Shown here: positions 1 through 5,947 of the stretch, piece after piece
How the letters are laid out: each line of letters begins with the position of its first letter
Numbering within the stretch: position 1 is the stretch's first letter
Source: an uncultured Lachnospiraceae bacterium
GTDB taxonomy: Bacteria > Bacillota > Clostridia > Lachnospirales > Lachnospiraceae
Direction: 5' to 3'
Assembly: GCA_902803015.1 (NCBI GenBank)
Contig: CADCOL010000101.1
Coordinates: 1 to 8,157 of the forward strand
Length of the DNA stretch: 8,157 bases
Program-made: the position numbers and the translations under genes
The notes under the pieces: generated by a model
What the model saw: only the letters and a program-made list of their open reading frames with translations
Databases searched by the model: none
What the model was told of the DNA's origin: nothing

Positions 1-1
1 G

Positions 2-1273
2 GAAAGATTATCTGATCTTCCTTCCCATACGGTTCATTACGGTCATATTGCGGATGGCGACAATCTGATTGATGAAGTTATGGTAATTCTGATGCGCGCT
101 CCTCATTCTTTCACAAAGGAAGATACCGTCGAGATTGATTGCCATGGCGGAATCTACGTATTAAAAAAAGTGCTGGATCTTTGTCTTGCAAACGGATGCC
201 TCCTCGCAGAACCGGGAGAATTCACAAAGCGTGCATTCTTAAACGGAAGAATTGATTTATCCAAAGCGGAAGCCGTTATGGATTTAATCTCCTCTTCCAA
301 CGAAAACGCCAGAAAGAATTCCATGCATCAGTTAAACGGCCGCTTATATGATTTGATTGTATCCGTTCGTGAAAACATTCTGTATGAAGTCGCTTTTATC
401 GAATCCGCGATTGATGATCCGGAGCATTTTGATGCGGGAAGCATTAAGGAAAGACTAACCGATAAGGTAGAGGAAGATATTGCAAAGCTTCGTAAACTCT
501 CCTCTTCTTTTGATAACGGAAGACTGATGACTTACGGAATTAAAACTACAATTGTAGGTAAACCGAATGTCGGAAAATCATCTTTTTTAAATCTCTTACT
601 CGGAGAAGAAAGAGCCATTGTTACCAAGGTTGCCGGAACTACCAGAGATACACTGGAAGAAAATGTATCGCTGGACGGAATTACCCTTCACTTGATTGAT
701 ACCGCCGGAATCCATGATACGACGGATGAAGTGGAACTGATCGGTGTAAAAAAAGCCAAAGAATCAATTGCCGATGCAGACTTAGTTATATTGATTCTGG
801 ATTCTTCGGAAGAAATCAGTGAAGACGATAAGAATGTCATTCCTCTTCTTTCGGATAAAAATGTTATTGTATTGTTGAATAAAACGGACCTTTCGAATCC
901 GGTTGTGGATGAAAAGACTGTAAATGACTTATTTGCGGATATGCAGTTTGCTTCCGTAAAAATCCTGCCCTTTTCCGCCAAAACCGCAGAAGGCCTGCCG
1001 GGACTTACCGAATATATCAAAAGTATATTCTATGGCGGAATAATCCGCACGGATGAAGAAATCTATTTGACTTCTCTCCGTCATAAGAATCTGGTGGAAG
1101 AAACATTAAAAGCATTAAAGCAGGTGGAACAGTCTTTGGAAAATGATATGCCGGAAGATTTTTATTCCATCGATTTAATGCAGGCCTACTCTTCTCTCGG
1201 TCTGATTATCGGAGAAGAAGTAGACGATGATCTTGTGGACGAGATTTTCTCCAAATTCTGTATGGGAAAATAA
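2..1273 (+). CDS. mnmE: tRNA uridine-5-carboxymethylaminomethyl(34) synthesis GTPase MnmE (5' truncated by window)
   Basis: MnmE (TrmE/ThdF) is a folate- and K+-dependent dimeric GTPase. With MnmG it adds the carboxymethylaminomethyl group to C5 of wobble uridine 34 in several tRNAs. The reading frame is open from base 2, upstream of the first ATG at 80, and the residues before that ATG (HTVHYGHI..ID) are family-typical, so the true start lies left of the window. About 35-40 residues appear missing: 423 are present and the usual length is about 450-460. Fragment positions: folate-binding N-domain with SFTKEDTVEIDCHGG around 37-50; G1 GKPNVGKSS 186-194; G2 TTRD 213-216; G3 DTAG 233-236; G4 NKTD 293-296; SAK near 325; and the C-terminal FCMGK 419-423, which carries the essential family C-x-GK cysteine. 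No disruption is visible. mnmG follows after 24 nt, consistent with an operon. Confidence 0.97.
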   Translation, partial: ERLSDLPSHTVHYGHIADGDNLIDEVMVILMRAPHSFTKEDTVEIDCHGGIYVLKKVLDLCLANGCLLAEPGEFTKRAFLNGRIDLSKAEAVMDLISSSNENARKNSMHQLNGRLYDLIVSVRENILYEVAFIESAIDDPEHFDAGSIKERLTDKVEEDIAKLRKLSSSFDNGRLMTYGIKTTIVGKPNVGKSSFLNLLLGEERAIVTKVAGTTRDTLEENVSLDGITLHLIDTAGIHDTTDEVELIGVKKAKESIADADLVILILDSSEEISEDDKNVIPLLSDKNVIVLLNKTDLSNPVVDEKTVNDLFADMQFASVKILPFSAKTAEGLPGLTEYIKSIFYGGIIRTDEEIYLTSLRHKNLVEETLKALKQVEQSLENDMPEDFYSIDLMQAYSSLGLIIGEEVDDDLVDEIFSKFCMGK

Positions 1274-1297
1274 AGAAAAATACAAACGGGAAAAACA

Positions 1298-3220
1298 ATG
1301 GAAATGAACAGTACTACAAATGTAGTATATAATAAAATTGAAGACACTGTGGATGTATGTGTTATCGGTGCGGGACATGCCGGATGCGAAGCGGCACTTG
1401 CCTGTGCGAGACTTGGGCTCAAAACAGTTATGTTTACGGTATCCGTTGAAAGTATCGCACTTATGCCCTGCAATCCGAATATCGGAGGAACCAGCAAAGG
1501 ACATCTGGTAAGAGAACTGGATGCACTCGGCGGTGAAATGGGTAAGAATATTGATAAGACATTTATTCAGTCAAAAATGTTAAACGTTTCGAAAGGTCCT
1601 GCGGTACACTCTCTTCGTGCACAGGCAGATAAATCCGCTTATACCCTCTCCATGCGAAGGGTTTTGGAGAATCAGGAAAATCTGATTATCAAACAGGGAG
1701 AAGTCTGCAGAATAATTACCAAAGAATATGAGGACGGAAAACAAACCGTTTGCGGTGTGGAAATCGGAACGGGAATGATTTACGAATGTAAGGCTGCCGT
1801 TATTTGCAGCGGTACTTATTTAAATGCAAGATGTCTTTGCGGTGAAACCATTACTTACACAGGTCCGAACGGACTGATGGCCGCAACACATTTGACCGCA
1901 GAACTTCAAAAACTCGGAGTTTCCTTAAGACGATTTAAAACCGGAACACCGGCGAGAATGGATAAACGCAGCGTTGATTTTTCCAAAATGGAAGAACAAT
2001 TCGGAGATACACCGATTATTCCGTTCTCATTTTCCACGGACCCGGAGAGCATACAAAAAGAACAGGTATCCTGTTATTTAACTTATACGAATGAAAAGAC
2101 ACATGAAATCATTCGTAATAACCTGGACCGCTCTCCTATTTATGCCGGAATCATTGAAGGAACCGGTCCGCGCTACTGCCCTTCCATTGAAGATAAGGTA
2201 GTCAAATTTGCGGATAAGGAAAGACATCAGGTTTTCGTGGAACCGGAGGGACTGTATACCAATGAAGTATATATCGGCGGCATGTCCTCTTCTCTTCCGG
2301 AAGATGTTCAGCTTGCGATGTACCGCACGGTTCCCGGTCTGGAGAATTGCAGAATTGTTCGAAATGCATATGCAATTGAATATGACTGCCTCTCTCCCGG
2401 CCAGTTAAAACCTTCCCTGGAAATTAAAAATGTGGAAAACTTATTCAGTGCCGGACAGTTTAACGGAAGTTCCGGATACGAAGAGGCGGCTGCACAGGGA
2501 TTGATTGCGGGAATCAATGCGGCTCAGAAATTAAAAGGAAAGGCCCCTTTGATTCTGAAACGTTCCGAAAGTTATATCGGTGTATTGATTGATGATCTGG
2601 TAACCAAAGATAACAGGGAACCGTATCGAATGATGACTTCCCGTGCGGAATATCGTTTGCTTCTTCGTCAGGACAATGCAGATCTTCGTCTCAGAAAGTA
2701 CGGATATGAGGTCGGCCTGATTTCGGAAGAAGAATATGAAAAGACGCTTGTGAAAGCCGGAATGATAGAAGAGGAAGTTGCAAGACTTAAAACTACATTT
2801 GTAGGTGGAAACAAGTTTGTGACGGAAGTGCTTTCCAGAAGAAATTCCGCACCGCTTAAAACCGCACTGTCAATCGCGGACTTAATGTGCAGACAGGAAC
2901 TCGATTATGAATTCTTAAAAGAAATCGATCCGAACAGACCGGATTTACCGGCCGATGTGGTAGAGCAGGTTTGCATTAACATTAAGTACGAGGGATATAT
3001 CGAAAGACAGCTCCAGCAGGTAAAAGCATTTCACAAAAATGAGAATCATATGATTCCGGATGATATAGATTATGATGATGTTTTATCATTACGTTTGGAG
3101 GCCAGACAGAAACTGAAACAGTTTAAACCGATTTCTATCGGACAGGCATCCCGTATCAGTGGTGTGACACCTGCGGATATCTCGGTTCTTTTGGTATACT
3201 TATCCTCAAAAGGAAAATAA
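1298..3220 (+). CDS. mnmG: tRNA uridine-5-carboxymethylaminomethyl(34) synthesis enzyme MnmG (GidA)
   Basis: MnmG is the FAD- and NADH-dependent partner of MnmE in U34 tRNA modification, acting in the cytoplasm as an alpha2-beta2 complex. The 640 residues show the FAD-binding Rossmann motif [12 protein letters not shown] at 22-33, CNPNIGG at 58-64 (C58 aligns with E. coli Cys47), family signature [11 protein letters not shown] at 290-300 (C294 aligns with Cys277), the second signature [17 protein letters not shown] at 385-401, and [16 protein letters not shown] near 447-462. The protein is complete. The N-terminus has about a dozen more residues before the Rossmann strand than E. coli MnmG. 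Those extra codons are largely the palindrome at 1312-1327, so the start is uncertain. ATG 1298 has only a weak GGG 7 nt upstream, ATG 1304 is an alternative, and GTG 1349 would begin right at the Rossmann strand. It probably reads through from mnmE. Confidence 0.97.
   Translation: MEMNSTTNVVYNKIEDTVDVCVIGAGHAGCEAALACARLGLKTVMFTVSVESIALMPCNPNIGGTSKGHLVRELDALGGEMGKNIDKTFIQSKMLNVSKGPAVHSLRAQADKSAYTLSMRRVLENQENLIIKQGEVCRIITKEYEDGKQTVCGVEIGTGMIYECKAAVICSGTYLNARCLCGETITYTGPNGLMAATHLTAELQKLGVSLRRFKTGTPARMDKRSVDFSKMEEQFGDTPIIPFSFSTDPESIQKEQVSCYLTYTNEKTHEIIRNNLDRSPIYAGIIEGTGPRYCPSIEDKVVKFADKERHQVFVEPEGLYTNEVYIGGMSSSLPEDVQLAMYRTVPGLENCRIVRNAYAIEYDCLSPGQLKPSLEIKNVENLFSAGQFNGSSGYEEAAAQGLIAGINAAQKLKGKAPLILKRSESYIGVLIDDLVTKDNREPYRMMTSRAEYRLLLRQDNADLRLRKYGYEVGLISEEEYEKTLVKAGMIEEEVARLKTTFVGGNKFVTEVLSRRNSAPLKTALSIADLMCRQELDYEFLKEIDPNRPDLPADVVEQVCINIKYEGYIERQLQQVKAFHKNENHMIPDDIDYDDVLSLRLEARQKLKQFKPISIGQASRISGVTPADISVLLVYLSSKGK
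1305..1333 (+). promoter_or_regulatory. Putative internal sigma-A promoter at the mnmG 5' end
   Basis: TGAACA (4/6 match to TTGACA) is separated by 17 nt from a consensus TATAAT at 1328-1333. The predicted transcription start, near 1340, is downstream of the annotated mnmG ATG. Transcripts from it would therefore need the GTG at 1349 or a later start, or would serve rsmG downstream. The palindromic repeat occupies the spacer. It may be fortuitous in AT-rich coding sequence. Confidence 0.35.
1312..1327. repeat. TACTAC-N4-GTAGTA palindrome, copy 1 (in mnmG 5' codons)
   Basis: TACTACAAATGTAGTA has 7-bp perfect arms around a central AA. It lies inside mnmG codons 5-10 of the annotated frame. A TGAACA at 1305-1310 and a TATAAT at 1328-1333 flank it with exactly 17 nt between them, so the palindrome fills the spacer of a plausible sigma-A promoter, a classic operator position. 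The core TACA-N2-TGTA resembles operators of BlaI/MecI/CopY repressors (family knowledge; assignment inferred). Confidence 0.7.
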
Positions 3221-3222
3221 AA

Positions 3223-3238
3223 TACTACATTAGTAGTA
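3223..3238. repeat. TACTAC-N4-GTAGTA palindrome, copy 2 (mnmG-rsmG gap)
   Basis: TACTACATTAGTAGTA has perfect 6-bp arms around ATTA. It occupies most of the 28-nt gap between the mnmG stop and the rsmG ATG, ending 10 nt before that ATG, in the place where a ribosome binding site would be expected. A TACAAT -10-like hexamer overlaps its right edge at 3237-3242, but no -35 is evident. Confidence 0.75.
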
Positions 3239-3248
3239 CAATTCGAAT

Positions 3249-3977
3249 ATGGATTTTATTGAAGCATGCAAAGAATTCAATATTGAGTTAAATGATAATC
3301 AGATTCGTCAGTTCGAGGAATATTACAAACTTCTTGTCGAATGGAATGAAAAGATGAATTTAACGGCCATTACCGAAAGGGAAGAAGTGTATGTAAAACA
3401 CTTTCTCGATTCCCTTTCTTTTGTGCGTGCTTTTGAAGATTCTTCCAAACTTTTCAAAGAAGAGTTTTCTTTAATCGATATCGGAACCGGAGCGGGTTTT
3501 CCGGGAATTCCTTTAAAGATTCTTTTTCCGAAAAGTCATATTGTTTTGATGGATTCTTTGAATAAAAGAATATCCTTTTTAAATGAAGTCATCAATCAGC
3601 TTCAATTAAATAAAGAAGGATCCATTCAAACCGTTCACGCAAGAGCAGAAGATCTGGCAAGAGAAAACGGTTACCGTGAAAACTTTGATTATGCCGTTTC
3701 CAGAGCCGTTGCCAATCTTTCGACGCTTACGGAATACTGCCTGCCTTTTGTAAAGGTGGGAGGCTCTTTTATTTCCTACAAATCCGAAAAAGCAGCGGAA
3801 GAGTTATCCGCTTCAAAGAACGCAATCTTTCTTTTGGGAGGATCTCTTGAAAAGGAAGTGAGCTTTACTCTTCCGGGTTCCGATCTTAACCGGACTCTTC
3901 TTGTAATCGAAAAGAAGCAGAAGACTTCTTCCAAATATCCCAGAAAAGCGGGTATTCCTTCGAAGTCTCCTTTATAA
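3249..3977 (+). CDS. rsmG: 16S rRNA (guanine(527)-N(7))-methyltransferase RsmG (GidB)
   Basis: RsmG uses S-adenosylmethionine to methylate N7 of G527 in 16S rRNA. In other bacteria its loss gives low-level streptomycin resistance (family knowledge). The 242 residues show the conserved N-terminal EWNEKMNLTAIT segment at 31-42, KHFLDSL at 50-56, the SAM-binding motif I DIGTGAGFPGIPL at 77-89, SRAVANLSTL at 151-160, and the typical C-terminal KYPRKAGIPSKSPL tail, so it is full length. ATG 3249 gives the canonical N-terminus, but no Shine-Dalgarno sequence precedes it. Instead, palindrome copy 2 ends 10 nt upstream and TACAAT at 3237-3242 would place a transcript start at about the ATG. It may be translated from the upstream message or as a leaderless transcript. 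It is the last gene of the mnmE-mnmG-rsmG group, and 179 nt follow before the next gene. Confidence 0.96.
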   Translation: MDFIEACKEFNIELNDNQIRQFEEYYKLLVEWNEKMNLTAITEREEVYVKHFLDSLSFVRAFEDSSKLFKEEFSLIDIGTGAGFPGIPLKILFPKSHIVLMDSLNKRISFLNEVINQLQLNKEGSIQTVHARAEDLARENGYRENFDYAVSRAVANLSTLTEYCLPFVKVGGSFISYKSEKAAEELSASKNAIFLLGGSLEKEVSFTLPGSDLNRTLLVIEKKQKTSSKYPRKAGIPSKSPL

Positions 3978-4035
3978 TGTTTTCTTATTTTTCCGTTTTT
4001 ACCCTGTACAAAACCGTACACTTTCCCTTTTAAAA

Positions 4036-4044
4036 TGCTATAAT
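4036..4044 (+). promoter_or_regulatory. Putative extended -10 promoter upstream of the unknown gene
   Basis: TGCTATAAT is a perfect extended -10 element (TGn-TATAAT) in the rsmG downstream gap. The -35 region is poor, with CGTACA 18 nt upstream, which extended -10 promoters tolerate. It would give a leader of about 105 nt for the 205-aa gene and would pass through palindrome copy 3. Confidence 0.45.
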
Positions 4045-4060
4045 AATACTGTGTTTTGAA

Positions 4061-4090
4061 TTGTAGATGACACATTACGATGTTTATAAT
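4061..4090 (+). promoter_or_regulatory. Putative sigma-A promoter of the unknown 205-aa gene
   Basis: TTGTAG at 4061-4066 is followed after 18 nt by a consensus TATAAT at 4085-4090. The predicted start, near 4097, falls inside the perfect palindrome at 4093-4108. A protein bound there would block initiation. A third TATAAT at 4107-4112 overlaps the right edge of the palindrome but lacks a convincing -35. Confidence 0.5.
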
Positions 4091-4092
4091 AG

Positions 4093-4108
4093 TACTACAT
4101 ATGTAGTA
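4093..4108. repeat. TACTAC-N4-GTAGTA palindrome, copy 3 (perfect 16-bp)
   Basis: TACTACATATGTAGTA is a perfect 16-bp palindrome and the best member of the four-copy family. It starts 2 nt after the TATAAT at 4085-4090, overlaps a second TATAAT at 4107-4112, and lies 48 nt before the ATG of the 205-aa gene. Position and symmetry suggest an operator for a dimeric repressor. The TACA-N2-TGTA core is the kind used by BlaI/MecI/CopY proteins. No such regulator gene is in the window. Confidence 0.8.
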
Positions 4109-4156
4109 TAATATCGGCAACAGATTTTCCGTTTTATATACAGAAAAGAGGAAGCT

Positions 4157-4774
4157 ATGAATCAGAGTGAATTCAGGGATTTATTGTTATCGATTGCAGC
4201 GGAAGCATCCGTATCTTATGATAAAGCACTGTTTGAACGCAATTCCAAATTTAACGAGGTAGCTCTTTTGTCAAAGAAACTGGATGAATTGAAGGAGCAG
4301 AGCAAGGATAGTATTTTTTCGCCGAGAAACAATCTGTCTTCTTATGATACAAGACTGTCCCTGGAGCAGGAACTCGAAAAAGGAAAACTGGAACTTGCCA
4401 AACTGGATTCCATATGTGATTCCTGTTTGAATCGAAAAGAAGAGTTATTGGAAGGGGTGGAACTCCTGGATTCTATTTTGGAAGAAAGGGAGGAGTATCT
4501 CTCCGGAAAATCTGCTAATGAAAAAACATCCGATGATGAGACCAATGTATCTGATTCTGAATCTGATTCCGATTCGAAAACGGAAAACGATAATCCTTCC
4601 ATCAATCAACCGGAAAATAATGAATCGGATAATATTGAACCCACTACCGAGGAATTGAAGAAAGTGATTTCCTACCTTGCACATCAGTGCGGTGAGATTT
4701 CCAATCATACAATACAGGATCCTTATCGTGCCAGAAATGAACTTCGTGGAATCTGTGTAAAGTGGAGTGAATAA
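4157..4774 (+). CDS. Hypothetical coiled-coil protein with acidic Ser/Asp linker, between rsmG and parA
   Basis: I do not recognise this 205-residue protein. A Shine-Dalgarno AGAGGA at 4147-4152 supports ATG 4157. From the sequence, residues 1-115 are highly charged, rich in E/K/L and probably helical or coiled coil, with a CDSC motif at 87-90. Residues 116-165 are a low-complexity acidic linker containing a SDSESDSDS run and many N/D/E/P, likely disordered. Residues 165-205 (EELKKVISYLAHQCGEISNHTIQDPYRARNELRGICVKWSE region) form a small, probably helical C-terminal segment. There is no signal peptide or membrane segment, so it is likely cytoplasmic. It has its own promoter region with palindrome copy 3 and sits immediately before the parS cluster, where Bacillus has noc, but shows no ParB-like motifs. 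A role in chromosome organisation is only a positional guess. Confidence 0.85.
   Translation: MNQSEFRDLLLSIAAEASVSYDKALFERNSKFNEVALLSKKLDELKEQSKDSIFSPRNNLSSYDTRLSLEQELEKGKLELAKLDSICDSCLNRKEELLEGVELLDSILEEREEYLSGKSANEKTSDDETNVSDSESDSDSKTENDNPSINQPENNESDNIEPTTEELKKVISYLAHQCGEISNHTIQDPYRARNELRGICVKWSE
4553..4576 (+). repeat. Four hexamer tandem repeats (GATTCY-like) coding Ser/Asp/Glu linker
   Basis: Four consecutive imperfect hexamers, GATTCT, GAATCT, GATTCC and GATTCG, encode DSESDSDS (residues 133-140) in the acidic linker of the 205-aa protein. Unit identity is high, so length variation by slippage is plausible. Each unit is two codons, so gains or losses keep the frame. Confidence 0.75.
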
Positions 4775-4822
4775 TTCCCGGGGTTGTTCTATATATTGAT
4801 TTCAGATTTTTCTTCTAATTAT

Positions 4823-4831
4823 TTATCCACA
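4823..4831 (+). promoter_or_regulatory. DnaA box (perfect), adjacent to parS 1
   Basis: TTATCCACA is an exact match to the consensus DnaA box. It lies 4 nt before the first parS, so DnaA and ParB could bind side by side. Confidence 0.7.
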
Positions 4832-4835
4832 TCTT

Positions 4836-4851
4836 TGTTTCACGTGAAACA
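4836..4851. promoter_or_regulatory. parS: parS site 1 (perfect)
   Basis: TGTTTCACGTGAAACA is an exact match to the 16-bp parS palindrome bound by ParB/Spo0J. It lies about 300 nt upstream of parA. ParB loads here as a CTP-dependent clamp and spreads along DNA (family knowledge). Confidence 0.96.
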
Positions 4852-4885
4852 TTTCCCTTTTCAAAAAATGAAATACAAGATATAA

Positions 4886-4901
4886 TGTTTCACGTGAAAC
4901 A
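4886..4901. promoter_or_regulatory. parS: parS site 2 (perfect)
   Basis: This is a second exact TGTTTCACGTGAAACA, exactly 50 bp downstream of site 1 (start to start). Paired perfect sites next to the parAB genes mark this as a main centromere-like locus. Confidence 0.96.
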
Positions 4902-4906
4902 TCAAA

Positions 4907-4920
4907 TACCATATTTGGTA
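4907..4920. repeat. TACCA-N4-TGGTA inverted repeat
   Basis: The sequence has 5-bp arms TACCA and TGGTA around TATT. It overlaps a second inverted repeat, CAAATA-CCA-TATTTG (4903-4917). It sits between parS 2 and the degenerate parS, and a related inverted repeat with the arms in the opposite order lies at 5013-5024. Function unknown. Confidence 0.5.
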
Positions 4921-4936
4921 GATTTTACGTGAAACA
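4921..4936. promoter_or_regulatory. Degenerate parS-like site 3
   Basis: GATTTTACGTGAAACA matches parS at 13 of 16 positions. The right half-site (ACGTGAAACA) is intact and all the changes are in the left half. It may be a weak ParB site or a decayed copy of sites 1 and 2, starting 35 bp after site 2. Confidence 0.6.
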
Positions 4937-4974
4937 ATTACAGATACAGAAACATGAAATACAGTGAAAAATGT

Positions 4975-5001
4975 TTATCAACATTATCCACAGTATCCAC
5001 A
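4975..5001 (+). promoter_or_regulatory. Three head-to-tail DnaA-box-like 9-mers
   Basis: TTATCAACA (4975-4983, 8/9), TTATCCACA (4984-4992, perfect) and GTATCCACA (4993-5001, 8/9) abut without spacers, all in the same orientation. Such an array favours cooperative DnaA binding. It lies about 80-110 nt upstream of the parA promoter, and an AT-rich run follows 45 nt later. It could regulate parAB, titrate DnaA or belong to an origin-like element. Confidence 0.65.
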
Positions 5002-5012
5002 CATACAAGATT

Positions 5013-5024
5013 TGGTAGTTACCA
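5013..5024. repeat. TGGTA-GT-TACCA inverted repeat
   Basis: The sequence has 5-bp arms separated by GT, immediately downstream of the DnaA-box array. It shares the ATTTGGTAG stretch (5010-5018) with 4913-4921. It is a possible binding site for an unknown dimeric protein. Confidence 0.45.
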
Positions 5025-5077
5025 GAGGGTATAAACGGTCCCGTGGAAAACTTTATATAGATTAAGAAATGAAAAAG

Positions 5078-5086
5078 TGATACAAT
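5078..5086 (+). promoter_or_regulatory. Putative extended -10 promoter of parAB
   Basis: TGATACAAT matches the extended -10 element (TGn-TATAAT) with one change. No good -35 lies 16-18 nt upstream, only AT-rich sequence. The start would be near 5093, giving a leader of about 53 nt. It is the best promoter candidate between the parS/DnaA cluster and parA. Confidence 0.45.
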
Positions 5087-5145
5087 TAGGAGCGTTAAGT
5101 CGAGAAAATTGAGGACCTCACGTAACAGGAAAGTGGAGGAAAACT

Positions 5146-5922
5146 ATGGGTAAAGTAATTGCGATTGCCATCCAAAAGGGTGGATCCGGTAAAACCACAA
5201 CGGCCATCAACCTTTCGGCCTGTGTTGCAGAGATGGGAAAGAAAGTATTGGTAGTGGATATGGATCCGCAGGGAAATACCACGACGGGATTTGGTGTAGA
5301 AAAGAATCAGCTGACCAATACCGTTTATGAATTGATGCTTGGAGAAGCATCCGTAAAAGAATGCATTATTAACGGACCCGTAAAGGATTTATCATTGGAT
5401 TTAATTCCCAGTAATATAAATCTTGCTGCGGCCGAGATTGAATTAATTGACCAGGAAAGAAAAGAGTATGTATTAAAGAATGAATTGGACTGGGTAAAAG
5501 ATCAGTATGATTATATTTTTATCGATTGTCCGCCTTCCCTCAGTATGCTCACCATCAATGCGATGACTGCGGCAGACAGCGTAATGGTTCCGATTCAGTG
5601 TGAATATTATGCCATGGAAGGACTTAGCCAGTTAATCCATACCATTAATTTAATAAAGAAAAAAATCAATCCGGCACTGAACCTGGAGGGAATCGTATTT
5701 ACCATGTACGATTCCAGAACCAATCTTTCCGGCGAAGTGGTAGAGAGCGTAAAGGACGGATTGGAAGATCATATCTTTGAAACACTGATTCCGAGAAATA
5801 TCCGTCTGGCAGAAGCGCCCAGTTACGGAATGCCGATTAATGTATATGACAGTAAGTCTGCCGGTGCGGAAGCATATCGTAATCTTGCATCGGAATTAAT
5901 CGAATATGATAAAAAGAAGTAA
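5146..5922 (+). CDS. parA: Chromosome-partitioning ATPase ParA/Soj
   Basis: ParA is a deviant-Walker ATPase that dimerises with ATP, binds nucleoid DNA non-specifically and is released by ParB, moving parS-ParB complexes apart. Soj-type proteins also modulate DnaA activity (family knowledge). The 258 residues show Walker A KGGSGKTT at 11-18 with the signature lysine K11, Walker A' DMDPQGN at 38-44, Walker B YIFIDCPPS at 123-131, and the C-terminal RNIRLAEAPSYGMP (217-230) and SAGAEAYRNLA stretches. There is no N-terminal HTH, so it is the short chromosomal type, and the length is normal. ATG 5146 has a strong GGAGG at 5135-5139. parB follows after 36 nt and two perfect parS sites lie upstream, so this is a canonical chromosomal par locus. 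The Walker A residue S14 is more often valine; this is a tolerated variation. Confidence 0.97.
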   Translation: MGKVIAIAIQKGGSGKTTTAINLSACVAEMGKKVLVVDMDPQGNTTTGFGVEKNQLTNTVYELMLGEASVKECIINGPVKDLSLDLIPSNINLAAAEIELIDQERKEYVLKNELDWVKDQYDYIFIDCPPSLSMLTINAMTAADSVMVPIQCEYYAMEGLSQLIHTINLIKKKINPALNLEGIVFTMYDSRTNLSGEVVESVKDGLEDHIFETLIPRNIRLAEAPSYGMPINVYDSKSAGAEAYRNLASELIEYDKKK

Positions 5923-5931
5923 TATAGAACA

Positions 5932-5947
5932 GGTTTCACGTGAAAAG
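5932..5947. promoter_or_regulatory. Degenerate parS-like site 4, overlapping the parB RBS
   Basis: GGTTTCACGTGAAAAG keeps the 12-bp core palindrome TTTCACGTGAAA and matches parS at 13 of 16 positions. It lies in the 36-nt parA-parB gap, and its right end overlaps the parB Shine-Dalgarno AGGGAG (5946-5951). It is a likely weaker ParB site, with possible autoregulation. Confidence 0.75.

Larger units (their letters stand above)
4775..5145. other. parS/DnaA-box intergenic region upstream of parA
   Basis: This 371-nt gene-free stretch is markedly AT-rich. In order it holds a DnaA box, a perfect parS, a second perfect parS, a TACCA/TGGTA inverted repeat, a degenerate parS, three head-to-tail DnaA-box-like 9-mers, a TGGTA-GT-TACCA inverted repeat, an AT-rich run at about 5047-5087 and the parA promoter and ribosome binding site. 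Two short direct repeats also recur: ATACAAGAT at 4873-4881 and 5003-5011, and ATTTGGTAG at 4913-4921 and 5010-5018. No small gene or clear intrinsic terminator was seen. Confidence 0.85.

Noticed and set aside
80..82. ATG at 80 as the start of mnmE
   Set aside because: The same frame is open from base 2 and encodes conserved MnmE residues before it; the gene is truncated by the window edge.
688..1504. Minus-strand ORFs antisense to mnmE and mnmG
   Set aside because: They are shadows of strongly conserved + strand genes with no RBS or recognisable protein; the same applies to the other minus-strand ORFs (e.g. 3776-4120, 4342-4708, 7604-7990).
3978..4035. Intrinsic terminator after rsmG (TTTTTAC...GTACAAAAC)
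   Set aside because: The stem is short, AT-rich and bulged, with no U-tract directly following; not convincing as a terminator.
4775..4822. Terminator after the 205-aa gene near CCCGGGG
   Set aside because: CCCGGGG is a short self-complementary run without a loop or stem of terminator length.
4775..5145. Calling the region the complete oriC
   Set aside because: DnaA boxes and AT-richness are suggestive, but no DnaA-trio, skew data or dnaA gene is visible in the window; left as a finding only.
5156..5200. ParA Walker A KGGSGKT as a defective motif
   Set aside because: The signature and catalytic lysines and the TT are intact; the variable residue is serine instead of the common valine, which does not indicate loss of function.
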